This document shows positions 34,245 through 42,662 of a DNA stretch of 64,000 nt, piece after piece. The first letter of the stretch is position 1, and each line of letters starts with the position of its first letter. The stretch is from contig JBLWVL010000007.1 in the NCBI GenBank assembly GCA_048268485.1, positions 1 to 64,000 of the forward strand. Reading direction: 5' to 3'. The notes under the pieces are model-generated. The model worked only from the letters and a program-made list of their open reading frames with translations, had not been told where the DNA came from and did no database searches. Source of the DNA: Oceanospirillum sp048268485. Lineage in GTDB: Bacteria; Pseudomonadota; Gammaproteobacteria; Pseudomonadales; Halomonadaceae. The position numbers were made by a program, and so were the translations under genes.

Positions 34245-36239
34245 ATGTCTGAACATCTTCAAACGGCATCCATTCAGGAGCTGAACAGCAAACTCCAGCA
34301 AACCTTTGGTTTTCCCGCTTTTCGGGGTGGTCAGCAACAAACCGTTGAGCAGCTGTTAGCGGGGCACTCTTCGCTGGCGATCTTTCCCACCGGTTCCGGT
34401 AAGTCCCTCTGTTATCAGTTTACCGCGCTGCAGTTACCGCACCTGACCTTGGTGGTGTCGCCGCTGCTGGCGCTGATGAAGGATCAGCTGGAATTTCTGC
34501 ACAGCAAGGGGGTTGCCGCCGCCAGTATCGATTCGACGCTCACCAATGAAGAGCATCAGCAGGTGGTGCAGGATGCCCGTTCCGGTCAGCTGAAAATTCT
34601 GATGGTATCGGTGGAGCGTTTTAAGAATGAGCGCTTCCGTCAGTTTATCGAATCTGTGCCCATCTCTATGCTGGTGGTGGATGAAGCGCACTGTATCTCC
34701 GAGTGGGGGCATAATTTCCGGCCCGATTATCTGAAGCTGCCGGAGTACCGTAATCAGCTGAATATTCCGCTGGTGCTGCTGTTGACCGCCACCGCCACCC
34801 GTCGGGTGAAAAAGGATATGGCGCTCAAATTCGGTATCGCACCGGAGCATGTGGTACAGACCGGCTTCTACCGCCCCAATCTGGATCTTAGTGTGCTGCC
34901 GTTGCAATCCGGCCAGCAGCCGAAAGCCGCTTTAAAGCAGGTGATCGACCAGCAGCAGGGGGATGGTATTGTTTACGTGACCCTGCAACATACTGCGGAA
35001 GATGTAGCTACTTATCTAAGTCAGCAGGGCATCAACGCCACCGCCTACCATGCCGGTCTGCCTAACGATAAGCGGGAGCAGATTCAGGCCGACTTTATGG
35101 CAGGTAAAATCCGCGTTGTGGTGGCCACCATCGCCTTCGGTATGGGCATCGACAAGTCCGATATCCGCTTTGTGGTGCACTATGATCTGCCGAAATCCAT
35201 CGAGAACTACAGTCAGGAGATCGGGCGGGCAGGGCGGGATGGTCAGCCGTCTAATTGCATCACCCTGGCCAGCCTTGATGGTGTGCCGGTACTGGAAAAC
35301 TTTGTTTATGGTGATACACCGCAGCGCTCCGATATTCAGCGCCTGGTTCGGGCGATCGAGGAGGAGAGCTTTGTTGCCGGAAGCTCAACCTCCCACTGGG
35401 AGGTGCAGCTTTATAGCCTGTCTAATCAGACCAATATTCGCCAACTGCCGCTGAAAACCCTGCTGGTGCAGCTGGAACTGATGGGAATTCTGGAACCACT
35501 GCGCAGTTACTTTGCCGAGTACAAATACAAGTTTGTGGCCGATAAAGATACGATTCTGGCGAAGTTCTCCGGCGAACGTGTACCTTTCCTGCAGGCGGTG
35601 TTTGAACATACCGCCTTTAAAAAGACTTGGGGCGTACCGGACTTTGAGGGGTTGTACCAAGCTTACGGTGCAGGTGCCGAGCGCCATCGTGCCATCGCAG
35701 CGTTGGACTATCTGCACGAACAAGGTCTGATTGAGCTGTCTGCTTCTAAGATGACCGAAGTGTTTCGAGTGGATATGACCCGCCTGAAAAATGATGACCC
35801 CGCGGCCAAGCTCCATGCCTACGTGACGGAAAAAGAGCAGAAAGAGATTGAACGGATCGGCGCACTGATCCGCTTTTTCCAGCTGGATCGTTGCCTGACC
35901 CACAACCTGTCCCGCTACTTTGATGAAAACTCCAGCCCCAACGCCTGCGGCCATTGCTCCGTTTGTCGCGGGCAGGTGGCCCAGCTGACCTATGTTCAGG
36001 AGCCACACTTCCCGGATCAGGCGCAGCTTAAAGCCAATGTGCAGGCATTTTTGCAGAAATTAAACGCAGATAGCCCACTGGAGCTGACCGATGAAGAAAA
36101 ACACACCCTTAGTGCTCGTTTTTTGGCTGGATTAACACAGCCTATTTTTACCAAAATCAAAGCCCGTCAGCTTAACGGCTTTGGCAGCTGTGAACAGCTT
36201 AGGTATCGGGATATTGAAATGCTGGTTAACAGTCATTAG
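34245..36239 (+). CDS. recQ: RecQ-family ATP-dependent DNA helicase
   Basis: This 664-residue 3'-5' DNA helicase acts in recombination and fork repair. The core has FRGGQQQTVEQLL, PTGSGKSLCYQ, VVSPLLALMKDQ, VDEAHCISEWGHNFRPDY, TATATRRV and QEIGRAGRDG. The RecQ-Ct zinc site is reduced to the cysteine cluster CLTHNLSRYFDENSSPNACGHCSVC. No full HRDC domain is evident, so this may be a second RecQ paralogue and not the canonical RecQ. The ATG at 34245 has AGGGAG at good spacing. The stop overlaps the hrpB stop on the other strand. Confidence 0.9.
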   Translation: MSEHLQTASIQELNSKLQQTFGFPAFRGGQQQTVEQLLAGHSSLAIFPTGSGKSLCYQFTALQLPHLTLVVSPLLALMKDQLEFLHSKGVAAASIDSTLTNEEHQQVVQDARSGQLKILMVSVERFKNERFRQFIESVPISMLVVDEAHCISEWGHNFRPDYLKLPEYRNQLNIPLVLLLTATATRRVKKDMALKFGIAPEHVVQTGFYRPNLDLSVLPLQSGQQPKAALKQVIDQQQGDGIVYVTLQHTAEDVATYLSQQGINATAYHAGLPNDKREQIQADFMAGKIRVVVATIAFGMGIDKSDIRFVVHYDLPKSIENYSQEIGRAGRDGQPSNCITLASLDGVPVLENFVYGDTPQRSDIQRLVRAIEEESFVAGSSTSHWEVQLYSLSNQTNIRQLPLKTLLVQLELMGILEPLRSYFAEYKYKFVADKDTILAKFSGERVPFLQAVFEHTAFKKTWGVPDFEGLYQAYGAGAERHRAIAALDYLHEQGLIELSASKMTEVFRVDMTRLKNDDPAAKLHAYVTEKEQKEIERIGALIRFFQLDRCLTHNLSRYFDENSSPNACGHCSVCRGQVAQLTYVQEPHFPDQAQLKANVQAFLQKLNADSPLELTDEEKHTLSARFLAGLTQPIFTKIKARQLNGFGSCEQLRYRDIEMLVNSH

Positions 36240-38950
36240 GTCAACGCTCGCTTGGTTTTATGGGTCGCTTCTGCGGTTAACGGGTCTTCCGGCCAGGGGT
36301 GCTTGGGGTATCGCCCTCGCATCTCTTTACGTACTTCCGGATACACCTCCCGCCAGAAGGTAGCCAGGTTCGAGGTTACCGCCAATGGCCGACCTGCCGG
36401 TGAGAGGAGGTGTATGCTCACCGGAACGCCTGCAATCGCCGGTACATTTTCGGTACCGAACATCTCCTGCAGCTTGGTGCTCACCGTTGGCGGATTCTGG
36501 CTGTAATCGATTTTCACTGTCCGACCGGAGGCGACTTGTAGCGCTGCCGGGGCCAGCTTGTCCAGCGCCTGCTGTTGTGGCCAGCTGAGCAGGCTTTTCA
36601 GCATGTCGCTGATCGGCAGCTGCTGCCACTGGCGCTGATTATTCACACCGCTCAGAAACGGCACCAGCCAATCCTCTGCAGAATCCAGCAATCCTTGGTC
36701 GGACAGGTCCGGCCAGGGCTCATCATTCTGATCCTCACCGTTCAGGCGCAAAAACTCAATGCGCTGGCGCAGTCGGATATCCGCCTTCTGCCAGGGCAGG
36801 GCATCAATGCCTTGCTGCTGCAGACGCAGAATACCTGCCTGATTCAGGGCGGCCTGATCCGGTTTATCGCCCTGTTTTTCATCCAGCACCAGCTGACCAA
36901 GTCGGGTTTGTACGCTGTTGATCAAGCGATCCCCCCGCCAATGGCAGAAGGGTTGCTGCTCTATCTGATCTGCTAAGTGAGTGGTTACTGTTTTTTTATC
37001 CAGTACTAACCAAAGGGTCAGGGTTTCCCGACTGTCCTGACTGAAAGAGCGGGCGTGCAGGGCGATGAGAAACTCCGGCTGCTGATGGCTTTTTAGTTGC
37101 GCCTGACGGCCATTACTCAGTTTGTAGATACCGGCATCACCTTTGCCTTGTGCAGGGCTATTAGTGGCGTTTTGCTTTAAACCCACCTGCTTTTTACCAA
37201 CCCTATCCGGATAGGCATGGCAGAGTCCTTCGATCATCAGATCGGTAAAGGCGGCGTTCTGCAGCTGGGCTATCAGGCTGGCGGCGGGCTTGTGGGCTGC
37301 GCTTAACAGGGGGAGTGAGTCTTTACTGTTTTTATATACAGTATTCGTTTTTGTGGCAGAACTTGGATGCTGTGTGACCAGCTGCTGGCTCTCTTTCAAC
37401 AGGCGAACCGCCCCCTGTTCGATCCGTTTACACAGGGCTTTATTGGCCGGATCGCGGGACTGGATCAGTTGCTCGCAGGCGGCTAACAGCTCGTTCTCCG
37501 GCAGGTGTGCGCCCTCCTGCAGCAGGCTGAAGACAAAGGCGCTGGCCGCCAGCTGATCGGCGTTTAGTGTGTTGGCGTTCTGATCCGCCGCTTTTAACAG
37601 GCTGAGCCAGCCGCGTCCCAGGTGAGCCGACAGCACCAGCTCACGGGAGGCTTGACCGAATTCCGTCAGCTGCAGGCTGCCGCCGCCCTGAGCCGTTTCC
37701 ACCAGTTTCAGCTGTTGCAGACGGGCAAGGGCGCTTTGCCAGCGCGCCTTGGGTGGCGGTGTCACCCAATCAAACTCCTGCGGATCATCCGATCCCCACT
37801 GAATCAGTTGCAGAGCCAGCTCCGACAGATCCTGCCGATTGATCTCAGGTTCAGGCTGGGCAGACAGTGCCCCCTGCTGATCTTCACTCCAGCAGCGGAA
37901 CGCCGTACCGGCCTGGGTACGACCGGCACGACCGGCACGCTGTTTGGCCTCGGCGCGGGTGACGGATCGGGTGTGCAGACGCACCACACCGGCTTCTTTA
38001 TCAAAACGCGCTTCACGGGCGAGGCCTGAATCCACCACTAAAGTGATGCCATCAATGGTCAGGCTGGTTTCTGCGATGGCGGTGGCGAGAATACAGCGGC
38101 GCATGCCGTTTTGCGCCGGAGCAATAGCCGCCTGCTGTTGCGCCAGTTTCTGCTGGCCGTGCAGCTGGCGCAGGTCGATACCGGCCTGCTGGCAGCGGGC
38201 AGAGAGGGCTTCGCTGACACGATGAATCTCACCAACACCGGGCAGAAAACAGAGGATATCCCCAGCCTGTGTGTCGATAACCTCTACGCAGGTCTCAATC
38301 GTCGCCTGCACCCGTTGGGAGAGCGGCACACTGGTGCGGTTATAGCGGTATTCCAGCGGGAAGGTACGCCCCTCACAGAAGAGAATCGGCACCTGTAAAG
38401 CGGTTTCCAGCGCCTCCTGAGCCAGGGTTGCTGACATCACCAGCAGCCCCGCCGGATCATCATCCCGATAGAGCAGGTTCATCTGGCGGCACAGCGCCAG
38501 AATCAGATCGCTGTCCACCGTACGCTCGTGAAACTCATCCAGAATCACCAGACTTACGCCCTCTAAGGTCGGGTCGTTCTGCAACATCCGCAGCAGCACA
38601 CCGGAGGTCACCAGCTCCAGCCGGGTATGGCGGCTCACCTTATGATCGCCCTTCACCCGATAACCGATACTGTCACCCACGGATTCCCCGATCAGCCCCG
38701 CCATATAAGAGGCCGCCGCCTGCGCCGCCACCCGACGGGGTGCGGTCATAATGATCTTGCCGTTTTGGAAGGCAGGGTGCTGCATCAGCGCAATGGGCAG
38801 GCGGGTGGTCTTACCGGCACCGGGCTCCGCCGACAGCAACGCCAGCTCCTGAGATTGCAGCTGAGCGACCAGCTCCGGCACCTGCGCCAGAATCGGTAGG
38901 TCAGTTTCAGTGGATGATGGGTGGTTAGCGGATGAAGCAGGGGATCTCAT
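36236..38950 (-). CDS. hrpB: ATP-dependent helicase HrpB
   Basis: This is a DEAH-box helicase of the HrpB group, close to 905 residues with the start at 38950. Its role is unclear, probably in RNA metabolism. Motifs are AEPGAGKTTRLP, TAPRRVAAQAAA, DEFHERTVDSDL, MSATL and QRAGRAGRTQAGTAFR. The C-terminal HrpB-specific part includes SPAGRPLAVTSNLATFWREVYPEVRKEMRGRYPKHPWPEDP in pieces. An ATG at 39061 would add 37 residues unlike homologues. The gene is more GC-rich than its neighbours and converges on recQ with a 4-bp overlap. Confidence 0.92.
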   Translation of the reverse strand: MRSPASSANHPSSTETDLPILAQVPELVAQLQSQELALLSAEPGAGKTTRLPIALMQHPAFQNGKIIMTAPRRVAAQAAASYMAGLIGESVGDSIGYRVKGDHKVSRHTRLELVTSGVLLRMLQNDPTLEGVSLVILDEFHERTVDSDLILALCRQMNLLYRDDDPAGLLVMSATLAQEALETALQVPILFCEGRTFPLEYRYNRTSVPLSQRVQATIETCVEVIDTQAGDILCFLPGVGEIHRVSEALSARCQQAGIDLRQLHGQQKLAQQQAAIAPAQNGMRRCILATAIAETSLTIDGITLVVDSGLAREARFDKEAGVVRLHTRSVTRAEAKQRAGRAGRTQAGTAFRCWSEDQQGALSAQPEPEINRQDLSELALQLIQWGSDDPQEFDWVTPPPKARWQSALARLQQLKLVETAQGGGSLQLTEFGQASRELVLSAHLGRGWLSLLKAADQNANTLNADQLAASAFVFSLLQEGAHLPENELLAACEQLIQSRDPANKALCKRIEQGAVRLLKESQQLVTQHPSSATKTNTVYKNSKDSLPLLSAAHKPAASLIAQLQNAAFTDLMIEGLCHAYPDRVGKKQVGLKQNATNSPAQGKGDAGIYKLSNGRQAQLKSHQQPEFLIALHARSFSQDSRETLTLWLVLDKKTVTTHLADQIEQQPFCHWRGDRLINSVQTRLGQLVLDEKQGDKPDQAALNQAGILRLQQQGIDALPWQKADIRLRQRIEFLRLNGEDQNDEPWPDLSDQGLLDSAEDWLVPFLSGVNNQRQWQQLPISDMLKSLLSWPQQQALDKLAPAALQVASGRTVKIDYSQNPPTVSTKLQEMFGTENVPAIAGVPVSIHLLSPAGRPLAVTSNLATFWREVYPEVRKEMRGRYPKHPWPEDPLTAEATHKTKRALT

Positions 38951-39128
38951 GGGTAAAGCACCGGTAGCAAAGCGTGAAAAACAGGGGGCTAAGGATAACG
39001 GGAAAGGGAGAGGCTGAGTAGTTTCGTCTATTTGAAGCAAGAATTTGGTCTCGCTGAACATGCTGTTCGAGTTATGGTATATTTGTGTAAAACAACAGGG
39101 ATAAGCACTATCTGAACGAGGTGAAGCT

Positions 39129-39296
39129 ATGACTCTGGGAATTATTAGAACAGCTGCTAGAGCGATGAGGCGTAAAAAAGGGCTTGATGCCTATGATTTG
39201 CCTGAACATGTTAAGCGTCAGATTGCTCGCCGCCACTTCTCTGCTGAGGAAATTAATGAGAAGTACAAGCAATCCCGAAGGGCTCACGCCGCTTAG
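39129..39296 (+). CDS. Small basic protein, 55 residues, unknown
   Basis: I do not recognise this protein. It starts MTLGIIRTAARAMRRKKG, is strongly basic, and has a helical C-terminal half with FSAEEINEKYKQSRRAH. GAGGTG stands 7 nt before the ATG. Its stop codon is part of the next gene's ribosome site (TAGGAGG), so the two genes are translationally coupled. Basic, helical proteins of this size can bind nucleic acid or act as antitoxin or regulator partners. That is only a guess. Confidence 0.6.
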   Translation: MTLGIIRTAARAMRRKKGLDAYDLPEHVKRQIARRHFSAEEINEKYKQSRRAHAA

Positions 39297-39307
39297 GAGG
39301 TTTTGTT

Positions 39308-39817
39308 ATGTGGGGGCACAACATCTTTAACGATCTTGTTCAGGGAGATGACGATTTTGTTGGGATGGTGGCTTATTCTGTTTACAAGCAAGAAAAAGTT
39401 CGATGGATTCAAAAGCATCATGACGATTCAGGAAGCTACCCCACGCCTGAAGAGATGCAGACCTACTTTTATAACCAGCACTCCCGCCCAGAATCGATTA
39501 AGCGTTACAGAGACGAAGCTGAATCTCAGTTAAATACCTTTATCCAGGCAACACTTGCTGAAGAGCTTTTAGTTTACCAGCAGGAGATTCGTGATTCTGA
39601 AATCATCAAGAATGTAAAAACTCCTCTGCATAAAAGGCTGATAGAGGGGGTTGTTGCCGGTCTTATTTCAACAGCTCTTGTTGCTCTAATTTCTATGATT
39701 ATCTGGCTCAACAGTATTATGGAATCGTCACCTCAAAATCCGTCCCTTCCCGAATCTATTAAGCAAAAAATCGAGTCTCAGGCTCAGAAAAGCACCTCAC
39801 CGTCGTCAGATAATTGA
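39308..39817 (+). CDS. Single-span membrane protein of unknown family
   Basis: This 169-residue protein begins with a distinctive motif, WGHNIFNDLVQGDDDFVGMVAYSVYKQEKVRWI. A helical, charged region of about 80 residues follows, then one membrane span at about 111-135 (LIEGVVAGLISTALVALISMIIWL), with a Ser/Pro-rich tail of about 30 residues. The N-terminal part is probably cytosolic. GGAGG lies at ideal spacing before the ATG, just after the stop of the 55-residue gene. I cannot name a family. Its place beside a kinase gene and an orphan DUF2442 gene suggests an accessory module. Confidence 0.7.
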   Translation: MWGHNIFNDLVQGDDDFVGMVAYSVYKQEKVRWIQKHHDDSGSYPTPEEMQTYFYNQHSRPESIKRYRDEAESQLNTFIQATLAEELLVYQQEIRDSEIIKNVKTPLHKRLIEGVVAGLISTALVALISMIIWLNSIMESSPQNPSLPESIKQKIESQAQKSTSPSSDN

Positions 39818-39835
39818 GTTAGGTTGAAGCAGATC

Positions 39836-40090
39836 ATGCTGCACGTTACATCGGCCAAGTATTTATCCGGTTATAAGATTTGGGTTGCCTTTGATGATCA
39901 CACCTCCGGCGAGGTTGATCTGGAAGGCGTGCTCAAAGGTTCGGTGTTTGAACCTCTCAAAGATATCGGCACGTTTCAGCAGTTGGCGGTTGATCCTGAG
40001 CTGGAAACCGTTGTCTGGCCGAATGGGGCAGATTTAGCGCCGGAGTTTCTGAAAGAGCTTCAGTTAAAGCAGAGCCAAGCGGTTCAGTAA
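39836..40090 (+). CDS. DUF2442 protein
   Basis: This 84-residue protein matches DUF2442, with VTSAKYLSGYKIWVAFDDHTSGEVDLEGVLKG, then FEPLKDIGTFQQLAVDPELETVVWPNGADLAPEFL. The family is often found next to DUF4160 in toxin-antitoxin-like pairs and has no settled function. Here no DUF4160 gene is visible on either side. The ATG at 39836 is used; a TTG at 39824 would add four residues. It lies 18 bp after the membrane-protein gene and is probably in the same transcript. Confidence 0.85.
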   Translation: MLHVTSAKYLSGYKIWVAFDDHTSGEVDLEGVLKGSVFEPLKDIGTFQQLAVDPELETVVWPNGADLAPEFLKELQLKQSQAVQ

Positions 40091-40193
40091 TCTTCTTTTA
40101 TCTTCATTTTATCGAAGTCGGGTAGCCTGCAATCCGATTTTTTTGTGTACTCAAAAGGTTGTGTTCGATAAAATTCTATATAAAGGATTATTT

Positions 40194-41363
40194 TTGGCTA
40201 ATTATATGAATGCAGAAAATGCGATACGCACTCATCACACCAAGTTATTTGATTCATTGAATAATGAGTTCTACGTCCTTTATGGCTCTTTTGGAAATGA
40301 TGAGCTGAGATTGTTGTTCTCTACGCTGCACGAAAAAATTATTAGATTATTTGATGAAATGAATGAACGGCTGCCAACATCTGAAGTTGAAAGCCATTAC
40401 TGGGCTGCGCAAAGCAGGGAGTTGATTGAAGCGATTGATATAATATTTTCGCTCAATAGATCGCTTAATAGTTCTGGTTTTTCATTTGATATTGATCATT
40501 ATTACAAAGAGCTATTTAATCGGTGTAAGTCATTTTTGTCTAAATCTGGCGGTAGTTCAATACCACCATATATGGATAAAATTGAACTTTACTATACGAT
40601 TCCCATCTTTATTCCTAGCGATAGTATTGAGCTTAAGGATCAGGGAGGTTTTTCAAAGTTACGTCTTATTGGTGAAGGGTCGTATGCCCAAGTTTTTAAA
40701 TATTTCGATGAATTTTATGATGCTAGCTTTGCTTTAAAAAGGGCAAAGAAAGACTTAGTACCAAAAGAGATTGAAAGATTTAAGTCTGAGTACACTGAAA
40801 TGAAAAGACTTAATTCTCCTTATATCGTTCAGGTATATGGTTTTGATGAGTCAAAAATGCAATACACGATGGAGTATATGGATATTTCTCTCGAAAAATA
40901 TATTTCTAATAATAATTCAAAGTTAATATTAAAGGATCGTATTAGTATTGTTGTTCAGGTGCTAAAGGCTTTTTCGTATTTGCATAGCAAGGGGCTTCTT
41001 CATAGAGATATTAGTCCGAGAAATATTCTGTTGAAGCGGTATGATGATGTTCATGTTGTGAAAGTATGTGATTTTGGGTTGGTTAAAATACCAAATAGTA
41101 CGCTAACTGCCTATGATACAGAGTTGAAAGGTTCATTCAATGATCCAGGGCTTATGCATCATGGTTTCTCAAATTATGATATTACCCATGAGACGTTCTC
41201 TTTAACATGGTTGGTTTATTTTATTATGACAGGTAGGCGCAAAATCGAGAAAGTTCAGAAAGAATTTTCAGGCTTTGTGGAAAGAGGAATGAATAGCGAT
41301 AGAAGCAAGAGATTTCAGGATGTTAGTGACTTGAGTGCTGCATTTCGAACTATTTTTGCCTAG
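40194..41363 (+). CDS. Hanks-type serine/threonine protein kinase
   Basis: This is a 389-residue eukaryotic-like kinase. The first 150 residues are a helical region of unknown fold. The kinase domain follows, with the glycine loop GEGSYAQV (residues 160-167), Lys182 in ALKR, HRD (270-272) with Asn277, and DFG (293-295), so the catalytic set is complete. No membrane span, PASTA or other sensor is visible. I choose the TTG at 40194 because AAGGA lies 6 nt upstream; TTG at 40143 and ATG at 40206 are alternatives. Base composition is clearly more AT-rich than all neighbours, which suggests recent transfer. The target is unknown. Confidence 0.85.
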   Translation: MANYMNAENAIRTHHTKLFDSLNNEFYVLYGSFGNDELRLLFSTLHEKIIRLFDEMNERLPTSEVESHYWAAQSRELIEAIDIIFSLNRSLNSSGFSFDIDHYYKELFNRCKSFLSKSGGSSIPPYMDKIELYYTIPIFIPSDSIELKDQGGFSKLRLIGEGSYAQVFKYFDEFYDASFALKRAKKDLVPKEIERFKSEYTEMKRLNSPYIVQVYGFDESKMQYTMEYMDISLEKYISNNNSKLILKDRISIVVQVLKAFSYLHSKGLLHRDISPRNILLKRYDDVHVVKVCDFGLVKIPNSTLTAYDTELKGSFNDPGLMHHGFSNYDITHETFSLTWLVYFIMTGRRKIEKVQKEFSGFVERGMNSDRSKRFQDVSDLSAAFRTIFA

Positions 41364-41387
41364 TCTGGACGTCGAACGGATCCAATT

Positions 41388-41425
41388 GAAATAGAAACAG
41401 TTCCTAATGGCGCTGTTTCTATTTC
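41388..41425 (+). terminator. Perfect hairpin after the kinase gene
   Basis: GAAATAGAAACAG and CTGTTTCTATTTC form a perfect 13-bp stem with a 12-nt loop, 25 bp after the kinase stop. No long T-run follows, but the stem itself ends in T-rich sequence. It marks the end of the island. Confidence 0.65.
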
Positions 41426-41603
41426 TATCCGCAAAACACCAGAACTTTCAGCCCGCTCCAAGCCACCGCGAAACTCGTTCCACCACCTCACTGCTATAGG
41501 CGGCTATCACCCCGCCTGTACGATGCTCGCCACCATATATTTAGCCTCCCGCTGATATTGTCTGTAAAATACCTCGCCTTGCTTTAACAGCCCTGAAGGT
41601 ACT

Positions 41604-42545
41604 ATGGAAACTCACGCGCTTGTTACTTTAGAAAATATCCTGCACGCTGCTTTGTCAGCCCCACCCACCGAAGTTCGTCGTTTATTTCATGGCCGGGGTC
41701 GCTGTTATGAGGGACTGGAACAGCTAACCGTTGACTGGCTGCAGGGGCAGGTGTTGGTGTGTCTGTTTAAGGAGCCTTCTGAGGCGTTTCTGGCAGAGCT
41801 TCAGGCGCTGCTGACCCGCTGGACGGAAAGCGATGTTTGGCAAAAAAGCGGCGCAACGTCACTACTACTGCAGCACAGGGCGCGGGAAGGTGTGCCTATG
41901 GAACCGCTGTGGGGCACCCACAACGAACAGCAGGATGTCACCGAAAGCGGCCTTAAATACCGGCTGGATCTGGGGGGGAAGCAGAACAACGGTCTGTTTT
42001 TTGATATGCGTCTGGGGCGGGACTGGGTGCGGGCGCAGGCCGGTCAAAAGCGGGTGCTAAACCTGTTTTCCTACACCTGTGGTTTCTCTGTGGCGGCGAT
42101 AGCAGGCGGTGCGGACCATGTGGTGAATCTTGATATGGCCAAAGCCGCGTTAAATCGGGGGCGGGAAAACCACCGTTTAAACGGCCATGACCTGAAAAAC
42201 GTCACCTTTATGGGGCATGATCTGTTTAAGTCCTGGGGTAAGGTGCGTAAGTATGGCCCTTATGATCTGGTGATTATTGATCCGCCCAGCTTTCAGAAGG
42301 GGAGTTTTGCCCTGACCAAAGATTACCAGAAAATTCTGCGCCGTTTGCCGGAGCTGCTTACCGAGTCCGGTCAGGTACTGGCCTGTGTTAATGATCCGGC
42401 GGTTACTTCACAATTTCTGATTGAGGGGATGGCGGAAGAGTCCCCTGAGGTGACCTTTGATTACCGCTTGGATAATCCGCCGGAATTTCCGGATATTGAT
42501 CCTGAAGGTGGCTTAAAAGCGCTGGTCTTCAGCCGCAAACCCTAA
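41604..42545 (+). CDS. Class I SAM-dependent methyltransferase (COG1092, RlmI-like)
   Basis: This 313-residue methyltransferase resembles the catalytic half of RlmI/RlmK rRNA methyltransferases. The SAM motif is RVLNLFSYTCGFSVAAIAGGADHVVNLDM in pieces, the second motif is YDLVIIDPPSFQKG, and NNGLFFDMR is the typical lead-in. It lacks the N-terminal PUA domain of true RlmI. The likely target is rRNA, inferred from the family. The ATG has GAAGG upstream. The 240 bp before it hold the kinase terminator and a GC-rich stretch. Confidence 0.85.
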   Translation: METHALVTLENILHAALSAPPTEVRRLFHGRGRCYEGLEQLTVDWLQGQVLVCLFKEPSEAFLAELQALLTRWTESDVWQKSGATSLLLQHRAREGVPMEPLWGTHNEQQDVTESGLKYRLDLGGKQNNGLFFDMRLGRDWVRAQAGQKRVLNLFSYTCGFSVAAIAGGADHVVNLDMAKAALNRGRENHRLNGHDLKNVTFMGHDLFKSWGKVRKYGPYDLVIIDPPSFQKGSFALTKDYQKILRRLPELLTESGQVLACVNDPAVTSQFLIEGMAEESPEVTFDYRLDNPPEFPDIDPEGGLKALVFSRKP

Positions 42546-42662
42546 GCGTTATATCGCTGCCTCCCACGATCCTTGAATAGCCATCCGGATGATTTCGGCT
42601 GACTATTCAGGGACATGGCTACTGTGTTGCTCTGGGTTGTTGGCCGGGGTTAGTGGCTTGGT

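Noticed and set aside
35385..36008. Open frame of 207 codons on the minus strand within recQ
   Set aside because: It is a shadow of the helicase frame; its composition follows recQ codon positions and no motif is visible.
37290..38899. Several open frames on the plus strand inside hrpB
   Set aside because: They arise from the high GC of hrpB, and none has start signals or family motifs.
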